Below are positions 8,629 through 16,903 of a stretch of DNA of 64,000 bases, piece after piece (position 1 is the stretch's first letter; every line of letters begins with the position of its first letter). A program made the translations under genes and the position numbers. The DNA comes from Burkholderia sp. D-99 (GTDB lineage Bacteria; Pseudomonadota; Gammaproteobacteria; Burkholderiales; Burkholderiaceae), in the NCBI RefSeq assembly GCF_011605345.1, contig NZ_JAAOXM010000001.1, positions 744,001 through 808,000 of the forward strand, given 5' to 3'. The notes beneath the pieces are model-generated. The model saw only the letters and a list, made by a program, of their open reading frames with translations. It was not told the origin of the DNA and did not search any database.

Positions 8629-10761
8629 TCATGCGTCGAAGTCGGGGGTAACGTTATACATTTGCACCGCCGCACTAAGCGAAGTCTCCAACACAACGGC
8701 CTGCAAGTAGACTTTCCCAGTCGCAACAAAACACAACGCGTAGCCTCCCGCTGCGTGATAGTCCAAAATGACAGAGCCGTCGGCACCCGTATTGACGCCA
8801 GGGATGATCTGGTCCTCGGGCAAAGGATGTCCCGTGACGCTATGGACGAAATACGATGGAGGTTCGTCGGCCCCTTCAGGAGGGAGAATTGAGATCTGGA
8901 CTGCTTCGCCGGGACATGGGGCGTCTTCGGCGCCGAGCACCTTTACCCACAGGCCGTCGCCACTGAACGGCGGGTGCGGATCATATGTCGGTGCCCATTG
9001 GATATGGGTAGGAACAGGGGTGACCTGCCAATCGAATTCTGCCGGTCGGATTCCGGGCCACAGATTATTATCTGGATAAGCGTGCACGACAACGGGTCCA
9101 GCCGTGTCGAGCGCATATAGGGTGGCACTCGCTTTTCCGCTCGAATTCGTATGGACCGTCGTGCTTTTATCTCCCGGGGCATAACTAGCCTCCTTGAACG
9201 AGGCCGAGCCGCTTTGAATCTGAAAAATGACAGGAATCGGTGCCCCGTCGGCACCTGAAACGTGGGCATCGAGCGTCTTCGGAAACTGCTTGTTCACGCG
9301 GGCAAATACGTTTTCCGGATCCTCCGGCGTGATGCCGTCGACATTCGGTTTGCTGCCAATTTGCCCCCAAAAGAATGCCATAGGAAGATTCGGTTGCCCG
9401 CGCGTGTATCCTTTAATCTGAAAGCTGTCGCCTGTCTGCGCGGCCGTGGACGCATAGATCGTCGGAACGAGTGCGACGCCTGCCGGATTTCCGTTCCCCG
9501 GACCCGTGATGATCGTCGCGGTCTGCACGGAACTGCTGTCCGAGAAACTCACGTCCGTACCGGTAATCTGCACCTCGATCTGCCTGTCACTCAACAATGC
9601 AACGGTGTCTTGCCGTGTGACCTTCACGCTGATCTGATGATCAAAGGCGTGGCCTTTAGCCACATAGCCCGTCGTTGGCGAGCCACTGTAATCGACGTCC
9701 TTGCCCTCCAACGGATCGATCGAGTCCGGCGGCACGAAGTCGAAAACCCGAGCATTCGCCTGGTCCGACACCCAGAAATCATCGATCGGATGAGTGATGT
9801 TGCCACGGTATAGGATGCTGTTCGGTGCAAACGAATTTGGCCTGCCCGGATACTTTTCGCCAACGAACTCCCCTTCGTAGAACTCGCAGACCGATTGCCC
9901 CGTTAGATTCAACGGGTTCTGCTCGGACGATGTGATCGAGTTCGCGATTGCCACCCAAACGAAGCCGCTGTTGTCGACGGCAAGGCTTCTGGGATCCGAG
10001 CTCATACCAAGTAACTCAATCCGTTCCGTCGTCGCACCCGGCAGGGTAACGTCGTCAATCTTCCATAGCGCTTCATAACCGTAGGCCACGGTCGTGAACC
10101 ACAGTCGTTTGCCATCGGAAGCGAACTGCAATGCGAACGGATCCGCGCCGTCACTGTTCAAGGAGTATTTATTGATTCCTTGCCCCGATTGTCCAAGCTT
10201 TGCGAGATCGAACGAGAAGATCGCGCTTTCGGCATATCCGGTAGCCCAGATCTTGCCTCGCGCCATCGCCAGCATCGAAATCCCCGATCCGAACACCACC
10301 TGCTTTTGCGAAACCGGCGCGGGAGGCGCCAGCGTGACATCGATCGCGTACATGTTGCCGGTAGCCTCGTCGGCGACCCATATCAGTCGATTCGAGGCAT
10401 CCCATAGCAACCCACGCGGACTCGCGTGGCTACCGAGATCGATCGACGTCGCCGTCGACGCGCCCGGCTGAAAATATGCGACAGCATGGTCATCCATGCT
10501 CGTGACCCAAACCCTCTCCACAACACCGCCCTGCTGCTGCAACGCGACGTGGGACAGTCGCACGCCTTCGTCGGTGAACGCCGCATGCACCGCTGTCCTC
10601 TGCGGGTTGACCGACCCTGTTTTGCCCACCTGATAGACATACTGTGGCTGCCCGGGCCTGGAAACAGCAGCATCCGCGACCCAAACATTGCCATCGTCGG
10701 CAATGGCCATCGCCCCCGACGTCGCACCGGCGGGCAGTGAATAAGGCGTAAACTCAGACAT
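8629..10761 (-). CDS. Beta-propeller protein with C-terminal Ig-like domains (island)
   Basis: 710 residues; GAGG lies 6 bases before ATG 10761. Residues about 1-335 contain repeated blade motifs ending in W-V/A-x-D or similar (NVWVADAAV, RVWVTSMDD, RLIWVADEATG, KIWATGYAES, RLWFTTVAYG, FVWVAIANS, DFWVSDQAN). This is the pattern of NHL/SMP-30/virginiamycin-B-lyase propellers. The known Vgb catalytic residues cannot be confirmed, so a lyase activity is not claimed. Residues about 340-700 form three Ig-like units (QIEVQITGTDVSF, TLDAHVSGADGAPIPVIFQI, VKVLGAEDAPCPGEAVQI). There is no signal peptide. A surface-binding or scaffold role is inferred. Confidence 0.8.
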   Translation of the reverse strand: MSEFTPYSLPAGATSGAMAIADDGNVWVADAAVSRPGQPQYVYQVGKTGSVNPQRTAVHAAFTDEGVRLSHVALQQQGGVVERVWVTSMDDHAVAYFQPGASTATSIDLGSHASPRGLLWDASNRLIWVADEATGNMYAIDVTLAPPAPVSQKQVVFGSGISMLAMARGKIWATGYAESAIFSFDLAKLGQSGQGINKYSLNSDGADPFALQFASDGKRLWFTTVAYGYEALWKIDDVTLPGATTERIELLGMSSDPRSLAVDNSGFVWVAIANSITSSEQNPLNLTGQSVCEFYEGEFVGEKYPGRPNSFAPNSILYRGNITHPIDDFWVSDQANARVFDFVPPDSIDPLEGKDVDYSGSPTTGYVAKGHAFDHQISVKVTRQDTVALLSDRQIEVQITGTDVSFSDSSSVQTATIITGPGNGNPAGVALVPTIYASTAAQTGDSFQIKGYTRGQPNLPMAFFWGQIGSKPNVDGITPEDPENVFARVNKQFPKTLDAHVSGADGAPIPVIFQIQSGSASFKEASYAPGDKSTTVHTNSSGKASATLYALDTAGPVVVHAYPDNNLWPGIRPAEFDWQVTPVPTHIQWAPTYDPHPPFSGDGLWVKVLGAEDAPCPGEAVQISILPPEGADEPPSYFVHSVTGHPLPEDQIIPGVNTGADGSVILDYHAAGGYALCFVATGKVYLQAVVLETSLSAAVQMYNVTPDFDA

Positions 10762-10967
10762 ACGGAACCTCGATCAGTAAGGTAATAACGAATACCTGAA
10801 AGCCTGCGGCGTCAGGCAACGGTTTAACAACAACAGGCTGCCGGTCTTGCTTTTCACGCGGCCTGACTTTACGAAGACAGGCCTTGCCACTCTCCAGGCA
10901 CGCCGACGTCGACGCCGCTCGGCTTCCCGATATGCACTCCATTTGCAATACCCGCGATCGCATGCGC

Positions 10968-11457
10968 CTACATACAGCCGCCCGGACAAATATCGAATCC
11001 ACCTGTGTCGGTGGCGTAACGGGTTCCATTTAGGTTGCTATCGAATACGATGACATTAACGATCGTTGACTTGCCCGCGATCATCTCGCTGACCGCTTCA
11101 CGTAGAAGTTCACGTAAGCCCCTTATCTCTAGCGAGCATGTCGTACCGAGTTTCAAGCCGGGGTGCGCGTGGGCGAATTTGCCACGCCGCGGGCATCGGC
11201 ATCTCGCCTACGAGCACGAAGTCGCGCCAACTGCGCATGACGCTCGGCAAGCTGTCCGAACGGTTGAACATGAACGCTGACGTTCACGGAAACCTGCTTG
11301 CCGAGTTCAAGCGACATACTGCCGTTAATGCCGCCGCTCCGATCGTTTCACCGCTTTGCGTGACGAGCTTGCCTTCATTTTTGGCGTCATCCTCTTTGCT
11401 CACACCGGCAATTGACTCATTGGTCAATAACGACCTTGCTGTCGTGATATCGATCAT
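10968..11457 (-). pseudogene. Decayed small gene in three frames (island)
   Basis: From ATG 11457 one frame gives 57 residues (MIDITTARSLLTNESIAGVS...KLVTQSGETIG) ending at 11284. An overlapping second frame continues with GGINGSMSLELGKQVSVNVS. A third frame from 11156 reads MKLGTTCSLEIRGLRELLRE...IVNVIVFDSNLNGTRYATD and stops at 10968. All are on the minus strand, in order and in the island's codon style. This is what a gene with two or more frameshifts would look like. I do not recognise the family. Sequencing error or chance are alternatives. The rest of 10762-11528 holds no convincing frame. Confidence 0.35.
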
Positions 11458-11528
11458 GGCGACAGCAACAAGGGGACAATCTCGCGCAGCTCAGTTCGCT
11501 CATCCCCCATGCCGACCGGACAATGCGG

Positions 11529-13562
11529 CTATTTCGGACCGATCTTCAACGTCAGAGACGGGCTCTCGTCATACTGATCCATACTTGCGATGATCTTGAA
11601 CGTTCCCGGGGTCCCGCCTAGCCGGATCGCTGGAACCTGCGCGTATCCGTCGATAATGTCCGAGTCGCTACTGAGCTTAGGTGGATTCCCGGAGCAAAAA
11701 GTCGTCCCCGTGCTGCCGGTGTCGTCGATCGTCAAATTCAGTCGACCGGAAATCATCGGCACGTTGTTATCGAAATTGACCCACACGTAGACACCAATCT
11801 TTCCTTCTTTAAGGATCGTTCCCGCAGCATTCGTCAAATCGGGCGGTGCGTTGTCGAAGGCAATGGAACCGGGGTATTGCGGGTCAATCACCTCGACCGT
11901 GATGGTCGACGATGCAGTATTGCTTGCGTCGGAGATAACGACATCGAAGCTTCCGGATGCATCGGTCACGCTCAACGGCGGCACGGTGACGCCCCCGGTC
12001 TCCGGATTCGAGACGCTTGTTGTCTGGTGCGTCCCCGAGACAAGAAACGATGCGTCGACAGAATCCGGTTTTGTGTTGATAGTGAAATTGATGTGTTGCG
12101 CGGTAGCAGGATTGCCAGCCGAGTCGAGTGCCGTGACCGACCAGTGGCCGATCACGTCCGTGTTGCGGATTGCCTTGACGCTCTTCTCTAGCGGATCGAA
12201 ATGGTCAACGCCCTTGATGCCCACCTGCACAGACGCCTTACACTTCGGATAACCGTCCAGATACGCGACGATTTGATACGTCCCCGCCGTTGCGCCGGCC
12301 CTTAGCGGAGGTGTGGTGAGCGTCCCGCGCGTCTCGTCGTCATCGCTGGTCGTACCCTGCCATTCAATGACATGTTGGTCGTCAACCTCGAAGTACAGAT
12401 CGTTCTGGTTATCGACCAGCTCGTCGTTCTGACGAATTTCGACATGAATCAGCTTGTTCGAAACACCCTGGATACCATTGCCGTCATTTTGGATCTGGTC
12501 TTCGAAAATGATGGAATTTTCATACCGTGACAACGGGGCCATCGAAATTACGTTCGGCGGAGGCGGACTATTCACAACAAGCGTTTCACCATCGGGCGGG
12601 AAGTCCGCGTGCACGGCGCCGATCAACGTCGCAGCGACATCATCTGCGACGAGCACGTCCAGCGTCACGTTACCCGGCGTTTGCCCGGCAACCAACTCGC
12701 CGCCGGGAATAGTGGCGACGCCATTGTCATTGGCTGTCGCGGGGTAACGCGTTGCCCCACCCTTGAACAGCGTACCTGTGCCACCATCATCCTTGATCTG
12801 AAAGACGACCTGTGATTTTGGCAGGATTGTACCCGGGGCGCCTAGATTCTCGTTGCCCTCCAGTATCAGAACATCGATCTCCGGAAACGGATCGTTCGGC
12901 GCGGCGGTGATGTCGCTGAGTGAGGAAGGCGCCTTCAGCGTCGCATAAGCGGCGTACGTGTAGTTCATCTGCGGGTATGCGATGACACTACTGCAATCCT
13001 GGTGTACCGAGTCGACTTGACCTGATCCAGGCCCAAAACTCAGGTCGTAAGAACCGGGTTCCGAGAACTGCGAGTTAAATGTCCGCGGAGCCCAAGCAAC
13101 TCCATTACAGAAGTCTACGTACTTTTGCGATTGGTTCGGGCCGAAAGTCACGGAGAACTGATTTGTACCTGTTAAACAGTTATAAGTTTTATTTTTATAC
13201 GGGTTCCGAATACTGTAGAACGTAAGCGTGACCTCCCCTCCTCGCTCGAGCGAGATGCTCTGCTTGAGTACACCATTTCCGTTACCAGCATCATTATCGC
13301 CAGCAAGAACAACGACATTGTAAGAACCTGCGGGTATTTCGTTGCGATACGGTTGCATCAACGGGTCCAGGACGTTCTCGATTCGCAGGCCGCCTGCGAA
13401 ACGCTCCCAGTTATCCGGTGGCACATAGCCCTTCTGTTCGTTAGTGTCGTTTAGCACATAGTTGTCGTTTTTCTTATCATTGAGAAACTGATTCATATCC
13501 GAGTTGCTCACGGAGAACAGAGTGTTCACCACCAGCTGCTTCGATCCGATAGGAGCCGTCAT
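11529..13562 (-). CDS. Large Ig-like repeat protein (island)
   Basis: 677 residues; AAGGA lies about 9 bases before ATG 13562. Residues 1-220 form a unique N-terminal domain with four or more cysteines (YNCLTGTNQF, FCNGVAWAP, HQDCSSV). Residues about 225-675 are four to five Ig-like beta-sandwich units with recurring phrases such as VVFQIKDDGGTGTLF, IHVEIRQNDELVDN, WSVTALDSAGNPATAQ and LTIDDTGSTGTTFC. These resemble the Ig-like regions of the other two island proteins. There is no signal peptide and no membrane anchor. The gene follows the halovibrin-like gene by 61 bp and is probably co-transcribed with it. Function unknown; binding to a surface or carrying an effector is inferred. Confidence 0.8.
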   Translation of the reverse strand: MTAPIGSKQLVVNTLFSVSNSDMNQFLNDKKNDNYVLNDTNEQKGYVPPDNWERFAGGLRIENVLDPLMQPYRNEIPAGSYNVVVLAGDNDAGNGNGVLKQSISLERGGEVTLTFYSIRNPYKNKTYNCLTGTNQFSVTFGPNQSQKYVDFCNGVAWAPRTFNSQFSEPGSYDLSFGPGSGQVDSVHQDCSSVIAYPQMNYTYAAYATLKAPSSLSDITAAPNDPFPEIDVLILEGNENLGAPGTILPKSQVVFQIKDDGGTGTLFKGGATRYPATANDNGVATIPGGELVAGQTPGNVTLDVLVADDVAATLIGAVHADFPPDGETLVVNSPPPPNVISMAPLSRYENSIIFEDQIQNDGNGIQGVSNKLIHVEIRQNDELVDNQNDLYFEVDDQHVIEWQGTTSDDDETRGTLTTPPLRAGATAGTYQIVAYLDGYPKCKASVQVGIKGVDHFDPLEKSVKAIRNTDVIGHWSVTALDSAGNPATAQHINFTINTKPDSVDASFLVSGTHQTTSVSNPETGGVTVPPLSVTDASGSFDVVISDASNTASSTITVEVIDPQYPGSIAFDNAPPDLTNAAGTILKEGKIGVYVWVNFDNNVPMISGRLNLTIDDTGSTGTTFCSGNPPKLSSDSDIIDGYAQVPAIRLGGTPGTFKIIASMDQYDESPSLTLKIGPK

Positions 13563-13623
13563 GACATAGATCCTTTTAATGTAATCCTTGCTATTGCATG
13601 CTCATTTTGAGTAGGCAACCCTC

Positions 13624-14622
13624 TCACTGACTGCACGTTGTCGCCTGGTCCTGATCGCTATATGAAAAAATATTCATATGGATGGCCGTGAAATCGAGTT
13701 TTACGATTGGCACAAACCTTCCCGTAGTCTTGCAAAAATCCTTCTGGACTGCCTTCGCGTTCTCCAACGCCGATTGGAGGGTAGTGTTATGATCATCTCC
13801 ATTTTGCGTAGTGTAGAAGAACGCCTCGATTGGCAATTGGTCGGGAATTCCGTCCGGCCAGGTTTCGATCAAAAGCTCGGTCCACAAACTTTTTCCATCA
13901 GCTTTATATTGATACGCGGCCTGTAGTGCCTGATAGAACGCCACCGGGTCTTCAGTGCTAAACGAGCAGTTATAACTCAAAGCATCATTATTTTTCTTCA
14001 TCGAGATCCACTCGCCTGAGGTCTTGATGCCGAGTGGCTCACATGAACTCACATCGCCGGTGTATGGTGGCTTAGAGTCTCCAGGCGGCTTTTTCATGCA
14101 TCCATAACTCAAATATGTACCATCGTCGGTCGCTGCATCATTTGGATAGATGCAGCGATACGACAGATCAGGATACGTTCCGACGTCGAAATTGGCATTA
14201 TTCTTGAAAATGAATCCGTGATCATGATAAACCTTGAGCGTCCCCGTATCTCCCCGAACATAGGAAAACGAGACGGATCCCATTAATAGTGCCGTCGGAC
14301 TTGGATCCCATTCGTGGTAATTGCCGTTTGCCGCAGCAGTGGCCCGAATAGTGATTCCGGAACAGTAGTAGGCTGGCTTTCCGTCCGGACACTGATTGAC
14401 CATGTACTGATATCTGGAATTCAGACCATTGGCGATATCCTGTCCACTCTGAAGTGCAGCATTTTGGCCGGCATCCTTTGCGACCGCCGCGGATATCCCG
14501 ACCAGCGCGAAAACAGTCCAAATTGCCAACCGCAGCGTATTTCCGGGACGAGACTCGTGCAACGTCAGCCCGCACACGACCGAAAGGGCTTTACGGATGT
14601 AAATCAGTGAGGAAAAGTTCAT
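13624..14622 (-). CDS. Secreted halovibrin-like protein (island)
   Basis: 332 residues from ATG 14622 (MNFSSLIYIRKAL). A signal peptide ends near residue 50 (IWTVFALVGISAAVA/KDAG). The mature part carries the pattern NSRYQYMVNQCPDGKPAYYC, SGITIRAT, YHEWDPSPT and VSFSYVRGDTG. A series of cysteines follows (YRCIYPND, YGCMKKPP, SSCEPLG, YNCSFSTED), then LWTELLIETWPDGIP and LPIEAFFYT. I recognise this layout from HvnA/HvnC halovibrins of Vibrio and Pseudomonas; HvnA-type proteins have been described as secreted NAD-active enzymes. Activity here is not shown. Disulfides are likely in the periplasm or outside the cell. It is the first gene of the island's minus-strand run. Confidence 0.6.
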   Translation of the reverse strand: MNFSSLIYIRKALSVVCGLTLHESRPGNTLRLAIWTVFALVGISAAVAKDAGQNAALQSGQDIANGLNSRYQYMVNQCPDGKPAYYCSGITIRATAAANGNYHEWDPSPTALLMGSVSFSYVRGDTGTLKVYHDHGFIFKNNANFDVGTYPDLSYRCIYPNDAATDDGTYLSYGCMKKPPGDSKPPYTGDVSSCEPLGIKTSGEWISMKKNNDALSYNCSFSTEDPVAFYQALQAAYQYKADGKSLWTELLIETWPDGIPDQLPIEAFFYTTQNGDDHNTTLQSALENAKAVQKDFCKTTGRFVPIVKLDFTAIHMNIFSYSDQDQATTCSQ

Positions 14623-15692
14623 ACAAGGTCCGCCCGGTGATGAGCGCGACAAAAAAATATCGCACGCATCAAAAATACGATCCCTCACACGAACAGTCCA
14701 TTACACTCGATTACGCGAAATAAATACATCCCGCGCTGCCATGGGCAGGAGCAGAGCAAATTTCGCAATAAACTCCCGTATAGTTCAATAATCGTGAATT
14801 TCCCACGCAACATGCGGGGCGCGATCGGGAAGCTGTTCTCACGTGTCGGCCGCCCTGTTTTTCCAATTGCTCGCCACACTCAGGGCGCCTTGCCGATGGA
14901 TCACCAGGAAATCGTCTTCGAATCATTTGGACGTCCGTCACGGCCATGTCCGATGACATTGCAAAGGCATGATCCATTCCCCCGCCTGGTCCGCGCACGG
15001 CAATGGCTTCTTGAGGTGATGTCTCGTAAGAAATTGCGGTTTCTATTGAACAAATTCCTGTTTTTTTGAGGGGAATTCAATGCATGGCCATAATGGAAGC
15101 AATAGAGGCCCACAAGAAGCTTGCTGGTTATAAGTGATTCAATCTGTGGTTAGGGAGAGAATCCTTTCTGGCGCGACCTGCCTCATCAAAAGAATGAATT
15201 CAATCGTCGAATGGCGATAATTACTCGTGATCCGTGGTTATTGACTTCTTTTTCTTAAATTTCTGATTTTGTGCGTGGCAGTGAGGTTTGCGCACATATT
15301 TTCTTCGATCGAGTTAATCTTGAGGTTTCCATGTCAGGTGGTCGAGGTGACAAGACCGTGCCGCGCGCTGTGCCCTGAACACTGAAATCGAAACTCGAAA
15401 ACTGTCAGAAAACAATAACCCCGGCCCACTTTCGCGAGACGGGGTTATATAATCGTTAAGATCAAAGGATGAATTTATATTAAATCGACATATCGCAATC
15501 TACCCTGCCGAGAATCTCCGTTGTCGACCACGACGTCTGTCAAACGGGATCAGCTGTGCTTCAGAGGCTCCGAGTGCCTGTCGAGCACATCCGATGACGC
15601 TCAGGCCATCCGGGCGACTTTGAAGGCGTCTATCCCGTTCGAAACCATCGCTGGAGTTCGGCGGTACTGACTGCTTCGTGGCTCGCCGCCGT
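14623..15692. other. AT-rich gene-free kilobase at the right end of the island
   Basis: No frame here has convincing protein character; frames of 60-100 codons on both strands overlap each other and lack ribosome sites. The AT-richest DNA of the window is around 15180-15340. The stretch must hold the promoter for the halovibrin-like gene. It includes the inverted repeat at 15415-15448 and ends at the stop codon of the intact DedA-rhodanese gene. Confidence 0.5.
15415..15448. repeat. 9-bp perfect inverted repeat in the island end
   Basis: ATAACCCCG (15415-15423) and CGGGGTTAT (15440-15448) are separated by 16 bases. It could be a protein-binding palindrome, a recombination site or a weak transcription end for the DedA-rhodanese gene. 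The sequence alone does not decide. Confidence 0.4.
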
Positions 15693-15889
15693 TTACTTCG
15701 ACAACGTCGCGCGCACCGTATATTCACCTTCGAGCGCACCGTGTTCCGGCCGCACGAAATAACGCGACGCGTCGAGATCCGCCGGCAGCGGCTCGACCGG
15801 GAAGCCGTGCTTCTCCCACGCATCGAGGCCGCCCTTCAGCGCCCGGATGTTGTGGATCATCTTCTTGCGCTGCATCTTCGCGATCAGGC
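15693..15889 (-). repeat. Direct repeat, right copy (pairs with 7309-7505)
   Basis: This is the 3' end of the intact DedA-rhodanese gene; see the left copy for the match. Confidence 0.85.
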
Positions 15890-16739
15890 GCTTCGCGGTC
15901 GCTTCGTTCGGGCACACGCAATAAACGACGATCGGCCGTTTCAGCAATTCAGGGTCGAGCAGGTCCGGTGAATCGAGATCGACCGGCACAGCGCCGGCGA
16001 TCCGGTACGGTTCGCGCTCGCGAATCGCTTTCGGCCGCGCGTCGAAGATCAGCGGCGGCTCGTCCGACGTCATCATCTCGACGAGTTGCGGCGGCGAGAT
16101 GCGCACCTGCGCGAGATAGCGGCGGAACTGCACGCGACGCACCCAGCGGTACAGCAGGAACGTGATGAAGATGGCGAGGAACGCGTCGAGGATGGTGCCG
16201 CCGCTCGCGCGCACCCACAGCACGAACTGGACGATCTGGTCGTGAATGGCCGCGCCGCCGACCAGCCAGAACGCCGCCCACAGCGACGCGCCGGCCAGAT
16301 CCCAGAACAGGAACACGCCGACACCGATCGCGGTCGTGCCGAGCAGCGGCGCCGACACGAGGCCGAGGCCCGGCAGGAACTTGGACAGCACGAGCAGCGG
16401 CGCGCCGTATCTTTCGAATACGTTACGCGCGAAACGCAACGTGGTGTCGAGCGACAGCGAGAAGCGCACGAGGCCGTTCAGCAGGCGCCGGCCGCGCGTG
16501 CGGCCCATGAAGAACCACAGCGAATCCGCCAGCATCGTCGCGCCGATCGCCGCCGCGAACATGCTGACCCAGGACGCCTGCCCCATTGCCGCCATCGTGC
16601 CGCCGAGAATCAGCATCGGCACGGCCGGCACCGGCACGCCGAGCTGCGTGATCAACACGCTCGCGAACACGGCCCACGGGCCGAGCGACGATGGAATAGC
16701 GATGGGAAAGTGCCACACGGCGGCGCTCCTGGAAGACAT
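15693..16739 (-). CDS. DedA-family membrane protein fused to a rhodanese domain
   Basis: 348 residues. Residues about 20-215 form a DedA/SNARE-associated membrane domain (VPVPAVPMLILGG, LADSLWFFMGRTRGRR, LVLSKFLPGLGLVSAPLLG), a family linked to lipid carrier flipping and envelope stability. Residues about 225-320 form a rhodanese domain on the cytoplasmic side, with the loop VVYCVCPNEATAKRL supplying the candidate active cysteine. A 30-residue tail follows (FVRPEHGALEGEYTVRA). Fusion of these two domains is known in proteobacteria. The last ~200 bp of the gene are duplicated at 7309-7505. It probably once lay directly beside the permease gene at 5485-6867, before the island arrived. Confidence 0.9.
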   Translation of the reverse strand: MSSRSAAVWHFPIAIPSSLGPWAVFASVLITQLGVPVPAVPMLILGGTMAAMGQASWVSMFAAAIGATMLADSLWFFMGRTRGRRLLNGLVRFSLSLDTTLRFARNVFERYGAPLLVLSKFLPGLGLVSAPLLGTTAIGVGVFLFWDLAGASLWAAFWLVGGAAIHDQIVQFVLWVRASGGTILDAFLAIFITFLLYRWVRRVQFRRYLAQVRISPPQLVEMMTSDEPPLIFDARPKAIREREPYRIAGAVPVDLDSPDLLDPELLKRPIVVYCVCPNEATAKRLIAKMQRKKMIHNIRALKGGLDAWEKHGFPVEPLPADLDASRYFVRPEHGALEGEYTVRATLSK

Positions 16740-16903
16740 GCGGCCGCGCGACGAGGGCCGTCGGTACGGCTGGGCAACGGCCGCCGCGGCACGTCCGCAG
16801 CTGACCTGTGCATGACGGGCATTCTAAACGGGTTTGGCCGCGATCGCGCGGAACACGCACCGTCGGCACGGGCTTCCGGCAGTGGTCCGCACCGCCATCG
16901 CGC

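Larger units (their letters stand above)
7309..15692. mobile_element. AT-richer genomic island bounded by two copies of a DedA-rhodanese gene end
   Basis: The last ~200 bp of the DedA-rhodanese gene (15693-16739) occur a second time at 7309-7505. The offset is a constant 8,384 bases with no indels, and identity is roughly 85-90 percent by eye. Between the copies lies DNA that is clearly lower in G+C than its flanks. It carries five minus-strand reading frames with no counterparts elsewhere in the window. This is the layout left when an element enters the 3' end of a gene, restores that end with its own copy and displaces the original. No integrase, transposase or tRNA is seen, so the element is either a remnant or arose by recombination. 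Confidence 0.5.

Noticed and set aside
8629-10761. Calling the propeller protein a virginiamycin B lyase
   Set aside because: The blade pattern fits the superfamily but the catalytic residues could not be located, and the long Ig-like half is not part of that enzyme.
10754-11029. 91-codon minus-strand frame just upstream of the propeller gene
   Set aside because: It lacks a ribosome site and protein-like pattern and overlaps another frame; I treat the area as intergenic beside the decayed gene.
14711-15069. Two opposed frames of about 90 codons in the AT-rich stretch
   Set aside because: They overlap each other, have no ribosome sites and show no domain or signal features.
7309-15692. Insertion sequence or prophage
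   Set aside because: No transposase, integrase or phage structural motif is readable and no short terminal inverted repeats are seen at the edges.
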